A DNA stretch of 64,000 nucleotides from Hyperoplus lanceolatus (GCA_026929865.2 CM049403.1:26349001-26413000); one strand, 5' to 3'. Positions 1-11,934 are shown, numbered from the stretch's first letter. Translations and numbers: made by a program. The notes: generated by a model from the sequence alone, not told the origin.

Positions 1-170
1 TCTATAATATTCAATAATCTCATTTATAAAATATTTCTGCTTTCATGTTACATTTCGCTTGAGATTGAACTTTGAATGTGGTTTTCGCTTATGTTGGCAC
101 GCAACGATCACAGTGGACACTAGAATTAAATTAGGCAACCACCATAGCTTTAGTAAACGTCAAAGCTACA
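1..170. other. Intergenic sequence, nothing recognised
   Basis: AT-rich sequence left of the first SINE. I see no exon-like coding stretch and no repeat. The short open frame over this region runs into the SINE and is not a gene. Confidence 0.5.
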
Positions 171-183
171 AGATTAAGAAACT

Positions 184-352
184 AGGGGCGCCCTTAGCTC
201 AGTTGGTAGAGCGTCCCCCCCATGGGCCTCGGCCAGCAGCGGACCCGGGTTCGATTCCAGCCCGCTGTCGTTCTCTGCATGTCACTCCCCTCTCTGCCCC
301 ATTTCAACTCTGTCTCTACACTATCAATAAAGCATAAAAATGCCCCAAAAAA
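184..352 (+). mobile_element. tRNA-derived SINE with 13-bp target-site duplication
   Basis: The head reads as a tRNA gene: box A TAGCTCAGTTGG near 195 and box B GGTTCGATTCC near 248. A tRNA-unrelated body follows, then a poly-A-rich 3' end with an AATAAA-like motif. The direct repeat AGATTAAGAAACT flanks it at 171-183 and 353-365 with no mismatch, so both ends are placed and the insertion is fairly young. The head carries extra C-rich sequence that would disturb tRNA folding, so it is not a working tRNA. Other members are at 6405-6595 (reverse) and a truncated 3' end at 4805-4850. Confidence 0.88.
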
Positions 353-365
353 AGATTAAGAAACT

Positions 366-2900
366 GTTCAAGCCATGAAATTGTCAAAACTAAATCCACT
401 ATCTGGGGGCCCAACTGGGTTAGATTAGAGGTCTGGGACATTGTGGTAGCTGAAGTTATGTTTTTTTTTTTTCAAACTACAGACAAAAACAATTTGTTCA
501 AATAACCCAACATCTCTCATCACATCTGTCATCCATGAGGAACAAAAGCCTAGACAAGGACTTCCTTTGGTGTATGATTCATCTGACCGTATGACATTTA
601 CCTGTTTTATATCCAATAATTTACGGTATGTCCTCTACGAACATGTTTTGGTGTGAGAAGATGTTTTGGGAAGTAGCCTATACTACAAGAAAAAGAAAAT
701 AACTACAACATGTCTATCCATGAATTATATTGAAAATATGATGCCCTGATGTGGATGACGTTTCCTCCCCTTGCCCTTGGCTTGGTCACTCACTTGCACG
801 TGTCACTCACACAATATGAGATATCTTACTCTGCCCGGCGTAATGGAAAAGCGTGTTTCAGAGACCGGAGGGATTCAGGGATGACAGGCACAGACTAGTT
901 ACTGTGGCCGGTAATCCTTGTGAAACCTCAGCAGAAATTGCTCTGTGTGCTGCCGCTCCACGTTTCACTGCAACTGCAACACTTTCACGTTTGAGGCCCC
1001 ATTCACAGCCACACTCTGAGCAGGATGAGATGTCAAACACTTCATTATTCCAGGGATCAAATATGTTTTGGATTATCAACATGCATCTGTTTCGCAGGCA
1101 TTATAATCATAGGCAAACACAGACTCACAAAAAAGGGTTGAATTATTCCCTATAGAATGAACCATTTTCAAAAAGTGCATGCGTGACCTTTTAAAAGATG
1201 TTCTTCATGATGACAACATTGTGTGTATGATGACTCAGATAGCTGGAGGTCTTGTCTCAATTCACCTGACTCACACACACACACACACAGAATCATTGGT
1301 GCCAATTCAAGTTTAGTCTGCATGGTTTAATAAAGTCCCAGACAAGCCAGTACAGAGCACACACATAAAATAACATACTGTAGTGCAGCGTAGCTATTAG
1401 CTATTTTTTTATTTGATAACCATAATGCGTTATTACGGTCACAAATCGAACACAAAGTGAAAGTGCCATAATTCTCTATGCTCTTCAGTTTCTTTGCAGT
1501 ATGTTAGTGCTGCTATGAGCAATCATATCTCACTAAGCACACTTCCTGTCAATCAGTCAGGCCTAAGTCTGAGGAAATATTTCAAGATTCTTTTTTTCCA
1601 TTATTATGAAACGGTAATGTTGAAATAGCCCCTCTGAAAACATCCTAAAGTTGGTGTTAGACAGATGCCGGACGAAAGGAGAATATTGACAATCTGGGGA
1701 AATTCTACTTTTGTGAACACACATGCACATTAGCTGTATATAAAACAAATATTTGTAATTTAATTTAAAGTGGGTTCAACAGAAGACAACTGCTGAATAT
1801 TAAATAAAAAAATAGTGAATGCCTTGTAGGCTACCGTCATTGTGTTATCTCATCGGGAGAGAAATGTCAAGATTTTTCCTGCTTTTACACTTTTACAGGA
1901 AGAATTAGCAATTGAGCTAACAATCTGTACTAAAGGTTAACTTAACCTCTTTTAGAGCATTAAGCCATTTTACTAAGTATTTGTCAATATGGTGAAGGAG
2001 TTTCAAAAGTCTACAGCATAATGGGAAGCGTGAACATCTATAGTTTTAAAGACAACTGTACTAACTGTAGGCCTATGTGAAAATGAAAGCATTTTTGGAA
2101 ATATCCTATCCTTGTTTGCTAACCTATCCAGGGTAAGTGTAATGTTGAGTGAAAAAATAATACATCAAGCCCACCTTGTATAATACCTTTACATGTTTCG
2201 ACTGCTTAACGTCCTGCAGTCTTTGTCAGAAGTGTCAGCTTGTCAAGATACTAAACAGTTGATACTAGACTGTAAACAACAACATTAAAGTTAAGTATTA
2301 ACTTTTTGGATTTTGAATTAAGCTGAAAAATAGAGTATTCACTTTCAGTGGAGTAATTTGTACTGGGCATAAGCTTTTTTGCTAAAGCTAACACCATTGA
2401 AGAACTAGCTTTAAATAGGCTATTGAAACACACTGAGGGAAATTCTGACTGAAAATTGAGCTAGCTAGGGTTTTTTTCCTGCTATATTAGTCTTCATTAT
2501 GTACTCAGTAGATAGGCTACTGAAACCCATTGTTTTATCCACAATAAAAGTCAGTAACTTCTCTCTTTGATTTAACACCAGTGTATCAGTGTATGTTCCA
2601 TCTCATTTGTTGTCACTGAGATGACTTATTTAATGTTGTCTTCTTCATGCTGTCATCACAGAACAGACTCTAGCATTCATACTGTAGCTAGATCTTATAT
2701 GAATTTGCAGGACTGAACGTGCTCTACCCTGCATTTTTGTTGTGATGCAACCATTGGCACAACTCTGATCAACGGACGATCGATTAACAACTTGATTAAC
2801 TCTCTGTGGTGGGTGGTGGTCGCAGGAGATTTTCATCACTCTCATTCCTTTTGTTTTTCATATTATGAGATCAAACTCAAGTGTACCTGAAGTCTGCATG
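366..2900. other. Intergenic sequence, no gene recognised
   Basis: Long AT-rich stretch. A short CA run lies near 1270-1290. All open frames are short and none resembles a protein family I know. No splice-flanked coding segment was seen. Confidence 0.5.
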
Positions 2901-2924
2901 GAAGTCACCAGGTATCTGTTTTTG

Positions 2925-3300
2925 TTGTGGATTCTACTGCTAAGAAAAAACTTGGACTGAGAGCAGAAGGAGTTAAATCCATGCATGATCACCTAAGGCT
3001 TACCACGTGAAGATGTGCCCACAGTGTTTTGGTAATCACTCAGAATTCTTCAGGGGGCAACATAAGTTACGCAATACAGCTTTAAATATGCTATAAGGAA
3101 CTTTGAAATATTTTTGAAACAGTCAAATTGTTCCTCTGATGATCATAAATTACATGTAACAGCATACAAAACCATCAGTGCAAATAATGCTATTCTTATA
3201 TAGTTTTTCTTAATGCCTTCGTCAAGGGTACGCTCACCCAGGAACAACAGCTGGCATTGCAAAAACACTACCGCTTTTGTCCAAAGAGGGTGCAAGAATG
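2925..3300. repeat. Composite MITE-like repeat fragments
   Basis: Two pieces match other places in the window. Bases about 2925-3085 resemble 50260-50431, sharing the ending AACATAAGTTACGCA and a following CTTTAA. Bases about 3100-3300 resemble parts of 46385-47307: a stretch with ATAAATTAC and ACCATCAGTGCAAA, and the end ACTACCGCTTTTGT. This looks like two decayed DNA-element fragments side by side, one internally deleted. No clean termini or target duplication were found. Confidence 0.5.
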
Positions 3301-3379
3301 AACAAAAACGGAAAGTTCCTCGGAGCCCCTTGAACTACAAATGAGTAAACTTGTTTTCAAATCCTTCAATGCTGGAGGG

Positions 3380-3896
3380 TTTAAAGGTCACATATTATGT
3401 TTTTAAATGTGTTCTAACATATCCATGGGTCCACGGTGTGCCTAGAGACTGCCAAAATATTTTAAAAATCTTAAAACAATCTCTCCTTTTCTCATTCTCC
3501 CCCTTTCTGAAACCCCCACCCCTCCCCCCAATATACTCCAGTCAAAATTCTCCTCGTTTCTGACCTCAAAAACTGGAAAGCCAGAAGCTTCCACTGTACA
3601 GCCCACACCCCTATTTCTTATTGGTCCACGGCCCTGACAGACAGAGGGCGAGGCGTATCTGGCTTCGCTTCCGGACAGGGGGCGGGGGGAGCTCAAAGAT
3701 TGTATATTTACGAGGGGAGCTGCTGCTCTTTTTAAAAAATAGGCCATTGTGAGATTAGCTGAACATCAGCATAGTACAATAAATTATCTGAAAGTTTTTT
3801 TCAGCAAACAATTAAAGAAAAACGTATTAGGGACCACTAAGACCATATAATATGGTGTATAATAGAACCGAAAAGTGTATAATATGGGAGCTTTAA
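3380..3896. repeat. MITE-like element with imperfect terminal inverted repeats
   Basis: The left end reads TTTAAAGGTCACATATTATG. The right end, reverse complemented, reads TTAAAGCTCCCATATTATAC, giving imperfect inverted repeats about 515 bp apart. The interior is C-rich then GC-rich and has no transposase. It is probably a non-autonomous DNA transposon; the superfamily is uncertain because no target duplication was resolved. Confidence 0.5.
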
Positions 3897-4804
3897 CTCC
3901 TGAAGGAAAATAATGAAATAATCCGAAAAAGTTGCATCATTGTTTGGTTCAACTGCAAGCTGTGTTGAAGGGTGATGATTAGGCCTGGCTTGGCTATATA
4001 AAGGGTCACAAGCCACAGGCTGCTAATCAGACTGCTGAAGGAAACTGATCGAATCACATAGACTAGAGTCTTAAAATGGGAGTAAACCTATGAATCATCA
4101 AAATCCTGTGACGGCAGCAGATATGAATCACTGAGATAAGCTGGTTAAGGTTTGCATTGCAAAACATATTTTATAAAGCCACTTGCAGAATTATTGTCAG
4201 AAATAATGGCACTATTATTAACAGGAACACAAGTACAAGGGCTGGACTGGGATAACAAATCGGATGGTACTTGTCAAGTACACTTGAGTACCATTAAACA
4301 CTGGGTTTCAATAACTATTTAATTATTACAATAGCAATGCCAATAGAAAAACTGCAATTATGTGGCAACACCATCATTGATTTTAGTCCAGTTGCTGTCC
4401 ACTAGACTTGCACTACACTAAGGTCAGAATATATTAACTCTGTATTTTGCTCTGTTCTTCAAGTCCACCACTTCCTTAATGTAATGGCTATTCTGCTGCT
4501 TAACAATGTGTACATATCACATGATGTTCACTTTGCCATTGTCACAATGCATTTTTGATACAAAAACATCAATTATATAATATCTATTACCCCGTCATTT
4601 AGAAAGAAAAATGTATGGATCATGATAACACACTGAATTTATTTTGGATTAGGGTTAGGGAAAATACAGTTCATCCAAGCATGCAATATTACGGGTGTCG
4701 CCTGCTGAGAAGTCAACTCCCTAACATCAACCGTTTGCAACGGCTGCAGCTCCGGTAGTTCTTTTGAGGACACTTTTAAATAAACCCACTTAAGCATTCT
4801 CTTT

Positions 4805-4850
4805 TTTTTTCTAAGATATATTTTGGGCATTGTTATGCTTTATTTGATAG
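4805..4850 (-). repeat. Truncated SINE 3' end
   Basis: In reverse orientation this matches the last bases of the SINE at 6405-6595: a pyrimidine run, TAAGATATATTTT, GGGCATT and ATGCTTTATT. The tRNA-like head is missing, consistent with 5' truncation. Confidence 0.45.
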
Positions 4851-5210
4851 TGCAGTGGGCTGTTGGATGGACAAACCCAGACATATGTATACATCACCTT
4901 GGGCTAACATTATCGGCTTTATTCTCTGTTGCTTTTTGTTTGTTTGTTTCTTTAAAGTTGTCATGCAGCTCTAATACAATGACAATTACAGTATATCCAT
5001 CATGAAGACCAGCTATTAAAAGATGCAAACCTGAGCACAACAGTCCTCTGACTCTCAATAAACATCCACCCTCTACAGTTACTCATGTCAGTTTGAATGT
5101 TACCCTGGTGGCACTCTTCCCGTGTTGATTGTAGTTACATTGAAAGAGGCATTGAGAGCATCGTTGGAGGCACATTCAAACAACACCATTAATGACTAGT
5201 ACGGCTACAC

Positions 5211-6270
5211 CAGTGCTTCTCAAATGGTGGGGCGCGTCCCCCTGGGGGGGCGCCGTGAGTTGTCAGGGGGGGAGGGGGGGGGGGGGGGCGCGGGCTGCCT
5301 TGATTTCCAACTGACAAAAAAAATAAATAAATAAAATAAAATATAAGTGCTAGCAATCGCGATGTGTGCTTGTGTATGGTCATATCTGCGCGAAAGGCCG
5401 CAATTTGCACTAAATAAATGTCCACATGTGTCTCCAAGTGTCTCTGTAGGCAATTTAAAAAGAAATCAAGCAAGTAGACTAATAATAATAACATTAATGA
5501 ATTATTGGTTATCACATCACAGAAGGCATATTGGCCTATAATAATAAAAAAACACCACCTTAACTATGTATATAGTTTAAAAATGTTTTGAATGAAATGC
5601 AAACCTCAGTGAATCATTTGCTCTTGTTTCTCTGTCCTGAGATTCACACAGACTGAGTAGTCTTGTTTAAATGTTACAAATTGAGCTAATAAACTGAGCT
5701 TTGAATTTTTGTGCTGCAGAAGTTATCTCAGCTCATTTTTGTTATCTAATTTGATAAGAAGGTGATTGTGAGGCGGCAGTGGCGAAGTGGGTAGGGTATT
5801 CGCCTCTGGTGTGCAGGGTCGGATGTTCGATCCCCCGTCTCCCCGCCACATGTCGAAGTGTCCCTGAGCAAGACACTGAACCCCAAATTGCTCCCGATAG
5901 TTGGCTTAGTTAGCTTAGCACCCTAGTGCTAAGCACCCTAGTGCTAAGCCTACCCTGCGTGGTAGCTGCTGCTATCGGTGTATCAATGTGTGTGTGACTG
6001 GGTGAATGGGTACAAAAACAATGTAAAGCGCTTTGAGTCTGTGATAAACGGAGATATAGCGCTATACAAGTCCATTTACCATTTTTTTTTTTTTTTTTTT
6101 TTTTTTTACCATTGTATGCAGAATGCTCGTGCCAGAAACTCATACAGTGGTTTTGTACAGATAAATAAATAAATATTAGCAGGTTCTCAATAGTATTTCA
6201 ATTTAGGGGGGGCGCAAAATAAATTCTGTCCCCTAGGGGGGGCATGACAGAAAATAATTAAGAACCACTG
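5211..6270. mobile_element. Non-autonomous hAT element with perfect 8-bp duplication
   Basis: The termini are CAGTGCTTCT at 5211 and AGAACCACTG at 6261-6270, inverted repeats with one mismatch in ten, of the CAGTGGTTCTCAA type seen in hAT (Charlie-like) transposons. GGCTACAC is duplicated exactly at 5203-5210 and 6271-6278, the 8 bp expected of hAT. Poly-G-rich subterminal stretches lie inside both ends. There is no transposase. A second, tRNA-derived SINE (5770-6100) has inserted in its interior and supplies about a third of the present length. Confidence 0.87.
5770..6100 (+). mobile_element. tRNA-derived SINE, probably V-SINE type, nested in a hAT element
   Basis: The tRNA-like head has box B-like GGATGTTCGATCC near 5820. 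It is followed by the teleost SINE body motif TGAGCAAGACACTGAACCCC (5864 onward), a GTGTGTGTGACTGGGTGAATG module, and a tail with AAAGCGCTTTGAG and GCTATACAAGTCCATTTACC before a long T run. I recall this tail from the V-SINE group but cannot confirm the name. A small CTAGTGCTAAGC duplication occurs inside the body (about 5920-5950). Confidence 0.75.
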
Positions 6271-6404
6271 GGCTACACAATCAGCTTCATAAGTTATGTT
6301 TTCATGTGAAGTAAATTACCTGTTTGCTTTTTTTTGTCATTGCTAAACTTTCTTGTATTTATTATATTTTCAGTAGTTACCACCAGCAACCTTTTTTTCT
6401 TTTT

Positions 6405-6595
6405 TTTAAGATATATTTTTTGGCATTTTTCATGCTTTATTGATAGATTGAAGAGACAGAGGTGAAATGGGGCAGAGAGGGGAGTGACAAGCAGAGAATG
6501 ACCGCAGGCGGGAATAGAACCCCTGTCTGCTGCTGGGCCCGGCCCGGGGGGGGGGGGGGGACGCCCTACCAACTGAGCTAAGGGCGCCCCCACAC
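6405..6595 (-). mobile_element. tRNA-derived SINE, reverse orientation
   Basis: Same family as the SINE at 184-352. Read on the - strand it starts GGGGGCGCCCTTAGCTCAGT, has box B-like GGTTCTATTCC and ends in an A-rich tail after a CATGCCAAAA-like motif. A G/C homopolymer near 6547 sits where the first copy also carries a C run, so the anticodon-arm expansion is a family trait. No flanking duplication was resolved. Confidence 0.75.
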
Positions 6596-6599
6596 TTCA

Positions 6600-7870
6600 G
6601 CATTCTCTTTACCATAAACACACCACTATACACAATGGTAACACACCTGAGGGAATCCGGAAAAGCACCACACACGCCCACGCCATGACACTCACACAGA
6701 AACATACAGAAGCGCTGGGTTTTCAGATGTTGTAAAATTTCCATTACTGTTTTAATCTATGTCAAAGCGAGGGCACTGTTTGGTTTGATACCTATAAACT
6801 TCTCATCTACCTTCCCATCGTGTTTAAGGTTAGAACACACACTGTTTGAACACAATGTTTCTTGTTTCAATGTATTTCTGATTAAATTATTGACTTTATA
6901 TATTTGAAGTTAGTTCCTGACGTTCTTTTCCATTTCTCAATCTTTCTCCTTTGTCACTTGGTGACACTCCAAAAGTATTCATACTTCTGTGTGGAGGTAT
7001 AGGGCTAAATGGCACGGTAATTTCTACCATTTTCCCTTATCCCTCTGGTTCTATTCCAGCTGTCTTATACACTATAACATAGTCCGCACCCAATTTGAGG
7101 GTAACATATAACCTAGTTAAATCCAAATATCAAGGGAGGTACGATCATCCTTCCTTCTGTTCAGGACACAAACTAATCATCTTAAATAGTTTCTGACGTT
7201 TAGAAAGTAGTCATTGCCTTCATTGCCTTGCGTTCAGATTAATTCCAGCCTATCCAAAATTCTACGACTAGGCTTCAAATAAACAAACTAGGAAATAAGA
7301 TCTCATCATTCCCACTTTTTGCTTAATCTGTAGCTTCCTGTTAAAAATAAGACACAAAGGAATAAGATATATCAGGCTCTGGCCACACATACAGAGCTTG
7401 TTGGTAGGATCAACTTATTGCAATTTTAAAATTATTATGTGACCTGATACAACAATCAAATTATCCTTAACCAAATACAACCTGCGATATTGAAATGGAT
7501 AGCTAGAGTAGCTTCTTGACAGTTAACCAATAACTTTTATTTTATCATGGTATGTGTATCATCATACTGCCCTCCATTGATTAACAGCATAATCTTAGGC
7601 CCCTTGGCACCTATTTTAAATCATTTAGCCGTGTTCCCTCCACACAGTGTTTCTATTCATTTGGACTGGAATTTTACAGCTGTGAGTCTCAACAACTACC
7701 GATAGTAAAATGATCCGAAAGGCATTTAGGTACCTGCACCAGCACGCCTTCAGCGTCATGGTTATGAAACATTTCCCGGCAGGTTGAGGGCAAGTGCAGT
7801 CTAGGGAGCAGTTATGTTCACAGACACTTCAACAGACTATTGATACTCCTTAGAGGACAACAACACCAGG
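6600..7870. other. Intergenic sequence upstream of the first RGS gene
   Basis: No repeat or coding exon recognised. I see no convincing TATA box in the last 300 bases before 7880, so the promoter of the first RGS gene may be TATA-less or lie before an unseen 5' exon. An in-frame TGA at 7841-7843 closes the reading frame upstream of the chosen start. Confidence 0.4.
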
Positions 7871-7871
7871 G

Positions 7872-7901
7872 ATGTTAAAATGCCAAAGCATTTGTTTTTA
7901 A
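7872..7901 (+). promoter_or_regulatory. Upstream ORF overlapping the RGS start codon
   Basis: An ATG 8 nt before the chosen start opens a 9-codon frame in a different phase and ends with TAA at 7899-7901, inside the main coding sequence. If the transcript includes it, ribosomes starting here would bypass the main start, so translation would depend on leaky scanning. It exists in the sequence; its use is inference. Confidence 0.35.
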
Positions 7902-9743
7902 GGATTAATCTCTATGAAATTAAGGATCTGATGAAAAATGTGAAGTCCACCGGAAGGTAAGCCAGACGAATGAATGATTACTTTTTTTATAATGTAAAAA
8001 TGTGAAAATTAATTTACATAACAACATTTTTTCTTATTTGTTGTTGCAGAATTGATATTGTTCTTAATCGAAAGAGGCGTAAGAAGGACGTACAGCGCTT
8101 CATGGCACAACATATAAATGTTCAGACAAATCCTTCAAAACTCAGGTAGTGTACGTTTTCCTATTCAATATACCACAATCTTCATGCTTTTTATTACCAT
8201 GAAAATGAATACTCAAATCACTCTTTATTGCAGCCGTCAGACTGATCATAAACTCCAACCGGGTCTGGATATATTGCTTGGGGATAAAAGTAAGAAACTA
8301 TGCTTTTCCTAAAACAATGGGATGCTTGTCGTCAGCTAATAGCATGTCGCAAAATAGGATTAAACAATACTATATGTTGGAAATAATTTAAAATGTATTA
8401 ATGAGAACAGAATCCCTCATGATCTAATGAGATTTTAAAAGTGAATACTTACAGTACCTTACCTACATGTTTCCGTCTCTACAGAATATTTAGGAGCCTT
8501 TCGCACCTTCCTGCAGTCCGAGTTCAGTGAAGAAAACCTTGAGTTCTGGCTCGCATGTGAAGACTTTAGGTCGACAGAATCGCCGGACGACCTTGTCTGG
8601 AAGGCAGAAAAGATCTACCAGGAGTTCATCCAGCCTACAGCCTGCAGAGAGGTCAGTGGTACCAGATTTTCCCAATTTGATATTACAAAACAGGGGAAGT
8701 ATTATTGCAGCAGCACAAAGGAGAAATGGCAGCTCTTATTAGCAAGAATAAATGAGTTAAAAGGCTCTCAGGGCAGATGAAGCAATATGGTTGACTACAA
8801 AATGTCACAACTTCCACAGCTCATATGTATACATACGTATATCCCAGTGTGGGTGCACTGGGGTGAAGATGTGTCCTCTTAGTCTGGGGTGGGGTTGAAA
8901 AAGTTATTATTTAAACTGATTCAACTCAGAACTGGATCCAGACTGGAGTTGCATGGAATCGGACTATATGCGTCATGTGTATTTCAGCTAACTACTATAA
9001 TTTACTTTAATGTTCTTGTAGACTCATACCTTTCTTACCTTGACATGTTTCGACTGCCCCTATTGTGTATAAAATCAGCCGACGAGAGACGTCATAACAA
9101 CTTGTGATGCTTCTGTACACGACTCTAGGGACTTGAGCAGTCAAAACATGTCAAGGTATAAAAGGTACTTATCTGTATTCAAAATCATTTACGTTAACGT
9201 CCATACTCAGATCACACCTTTAGTTCGATCATGATGGAAAAGTTGAAATTTCTGAGTCAATGTCTTTTTTTTGTACTAATCAAAAGAAGACCTATTGTTG
9301 CCAACAAAAGCCATTTTAATCAGACATGTTCCATATTGTCTCTTCCTCCTAGATTTGTTAATTAATATTCAACACAAACTCCTCCAGTATTCCAGTTTTT
9401 GTCACATTAGAGATAGTATAAAGGAATTGTCTTTGCTACAATAGCCCATCTGAATTTTTTGAAACACAAGTGACCAAGCAAACTGGCGAAATGCAGCGAT
9501 GATGAAAATAATATAATTCCTGTATTATACCGACTTTTCTCTTTGTTTCTTCTCTAGATCAATGTGGACCACCATATTAGAGAGATGATCAAGGAGTCTT
9601 TGGAGAGGCCGAGCCTGTCCTGCTTCGATGAGGCCCAGAAACAAGTTTACCTGCTGATGGAAAGAGACTCTTATCCCAGATTCCTTCTCTCAGATGCCTA
9701 CCTGAGTGTCAAGCACAAATCCAGAACTCTTTGGTACATTTAG
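7880..9743 (+). CDS. R4-subfamily RGS protein, rgs18/rgs1-like, divergent (5 exons)
   Basis: GTPase-activating protein for heterotrimeric G-alpha, acting at the inner face of the plasma membrane. Coding exons 7880-7956, 8050-8145, 8234-8289, 8485-8651 and 9558-9743 give 193 codons plus TAG, all with GT/AG ends and phases 2-2-1-0. The RGS box spans about residues 70-180. G-alpha contact residues are present: SEEN at 91-94, Asn134 and MERDSYPRF at 166-174. Residues corresponding to RGS4 Ser85 and Asp163 (Ser91, Asp169) are of the Gi/Gq type; the third selectivity position is Leu176. The N-terminus MPKHLFLRINLYEIKDL resembles the start of RGS18; TES and KAE in the box resemble RGS1. Oddities: exon 3 is 56 nt rather than 62, losing two codons and the conserved Trp of the first RGS helix, and the C-terminus ends in an unusual basic VKHKSRTLWYI. 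Paralogue assignment is unsure; membership of the R4 group is firm. AATAAA signals occur at 9885 and 9905. Confidence 0.9.
9036..9158. repeat. Short inverted repeat in RGS intron 4
   Basis: Arms at 9036-9057 and 9137-9158 are 22 bp with one mismatch, beginning TACCTTGACATGTTTCGACT. The 79-bp middle shows no coding. A related half-site (ACATGTTTCGACTGC) lies near 2192. Possibly a tiny MITE or the ends of a collapsed element. Confidence 0.5.
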
Positions 9744-9884
9744 CGTCAAAACAAAGCAATGGAGACACTGTATCAAAAATGCTCTTCTAGTCCTTGCTTT
9801 TTTTTACTCCTTTTCTTCTCTACCTAGCTGAATTGAAAATCTATTACACACTGCAAGAGAGGTGAGAGGTGAAGATGATGGATT

Positions 9885-9910
9885 AATAAAATGTTGTGGA
9901 AAATAATAAA
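9885..9910 (+). terminator. Two AATAAA polyadenylation signals
   Basis: AATAAA occurs at 9885-9890 and 9905-9910, about 140-165 nt after the stop codon of the first RGS gene, a plausible short 3' UTR. No downstream GU-rich element was demonstrated. Confidence 0.5.
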
Positions 9911-11930
9911 GCAGAGAGAAAAGACATGTGAGTGTAAGAAAGCAAACGTACGTATAGGGGACAAAGAAAGCTGTTGGTATGTGTCAGTTCAGAGTTAAGG
10001 GTTGTGTGGGGAAACAAAGTATGTGTCAACTGAAAGTCTAAGTAAGTTTAGGTGCAGTGTGCAATATGATAAATAATAAGGAATGATGAATAAATGGTTT
10101 TTGGATGTTCAATGAAATTACCTAGTTTTCCTTCATAGTTTCATGAAACATGCTTCTTGACCAACGTTGGATTAATTTCTTCAGACGCTTGTGGTATCTC
10201 CCACTCATCGTCTAGAATTAGAACTATTTCTAATATTCAGTCACTATATTTCCATATAGTCAAAGCCATGACAAAGACAGATGTATATTTATCTGACTGA
10301 CTGTCTGTCTGTCTGTCTGTCCAACTGGAGGAGTGGTGAAGGGCATGAGTCAAAAGAAAAAGGAGGGGAAAAAAAGGAGAACAGTTTCCACAGCTCACCC
10401 AGCAAGGAGATTTTGTTTTTGGTCACATGTCTGATCTACCCTCTAATTGGGTGCAGAGATGACTCCACACACCAGCAATAGGGTTTACTAAACTGGAAAA
10501 AAGTAACCCCATGGTAACCCTTGATCCCACTCGGCTCTGTAAATGGCCTTATTCCTTCAAAATGTGCCTTAAAAAGGAGTACTGAGGCGGCTAATAATAA
10601 CTCAGGGGCTTAAACGACAACACTGCAGTCATCAGACAACCTGATGCGTAACAGATCAGCCTGAATGTGCTGCCTTGTTAGGGGAATAATCTCATCACCC
10701 ACGGGCAGTGATGGCAGAGATACACAAGTGGTTGGAAGCAACCTGAAAGAGTTGGACTTTGGAGAAAATACCACTAAAGTGTTTTGTTCAAAAGTGTTCA
10801 AATTTGAGAATAAGCTTTTTTATATTTCACTTAGTTCAAAGGTGACCAACCTGAGTTTTTATTTTTTTATACCTTTGCAATAAATAAATGAAATCATCAT
10901 TCAGTATTTTGTGTATTCTTCAGTTTACTTGATTGTGATCATTACAAATGCTTATTTTAATGTTTCCTTTCATAGTTATTGATTTAAAAAAAATATTTTT
11001 GTATTAGCACCTTTCTCATGCAATGTATTGTGTTTGTTTGGCGCCGTAACAGATACATATCACTAATAACCAATAACACCAGGTATTGAACTTTTGTGAA
11101 TGTGGCTATGCATGCTCTAACATATACACGTCATTTTTACTCATGCTGTGCATCAAAGGGTTACATAAAGATGTGACTGTTATAAGTTGTAGTATCCAAG
11201 TGTAATAAATGGCAAATATGAACTGTTTGAATTAGTTAAAACCATTCATTCCTGATTTGTACCCATACAAAATTTGCTGTCTGGTGATATTGGAATATCA
11301 TTTATGTTTTTTTTTTTTTTTTTGCATAGTTAAAGCATTTTTGAGCTTCATTACACACTTCATGCACTTCAAACATGTTTCTAAGGCTGAGAGTGAAGGG
11401 ATAAAGCTAGTTAATGTGAAGCAGTAGAAATTGTTTATGTTACATTTTCAAGCTACGTTTTTTTTAATACCTTTACCCTCTTCCCAAACACTAGAGTCCA
11501 AATGTGCAGAACCTTTTAATTAAGGTACAATGTACATTGAAGAGAGAATTGTAATGAGATATAAATTAAAGATATGTAGACAACGAAGATGAACGTCACT
11601 CTTTTAGTGACTCCTGGCAGTAAAACAACAAAACATTTTGTGAATCATCATCATCCCATCATCCCAACAAAAGCCCTGTCTCAGTTATCGATTAAGCATC
11701 TGACTTACTTTGTACCTCCATAAGTTCAACATAATTTGATTCCCCTACACATCCCAAATGTAAGGCACTTTCACTAAAATATTTAACTTTTGGCTACCAA
11801 ACCAGTTCTCCCAAGAAATTATGACTTTATACCACTATTAGTTGTTTTATCAATAATGTTTTGACAGGAAATGTAATGTTTAGTCAGCAGAAGGACTTTG
11901 GTTAAAGTTCTGGTTTCGGAGTAATGCTCC
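9911..11930. other. Intergenic sequence, no gene recognised
   Basis: AT-rich spacer with a short CTGT repeat near 10300-10320 and a 16-18 nt T run near 11310. No protein-like frame or clear transposon end was seen. Confidence 0.45.
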
Positions 11931-11934
11931 ATGT

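Noticed and set aside
184-260. Functional tRNA gene (boxes A and B present)
   Set aside because: The C-rich insertion and the SINE body and tail, with a flanking 13-bp duplication, show a retroposed SINE; the cloverleaf cannot form normally.
853-1155. A 100-codon ORF
   Set aside because: No family resemblance, no splice context, and an overlapping antisense frame of similar length; likely chance.
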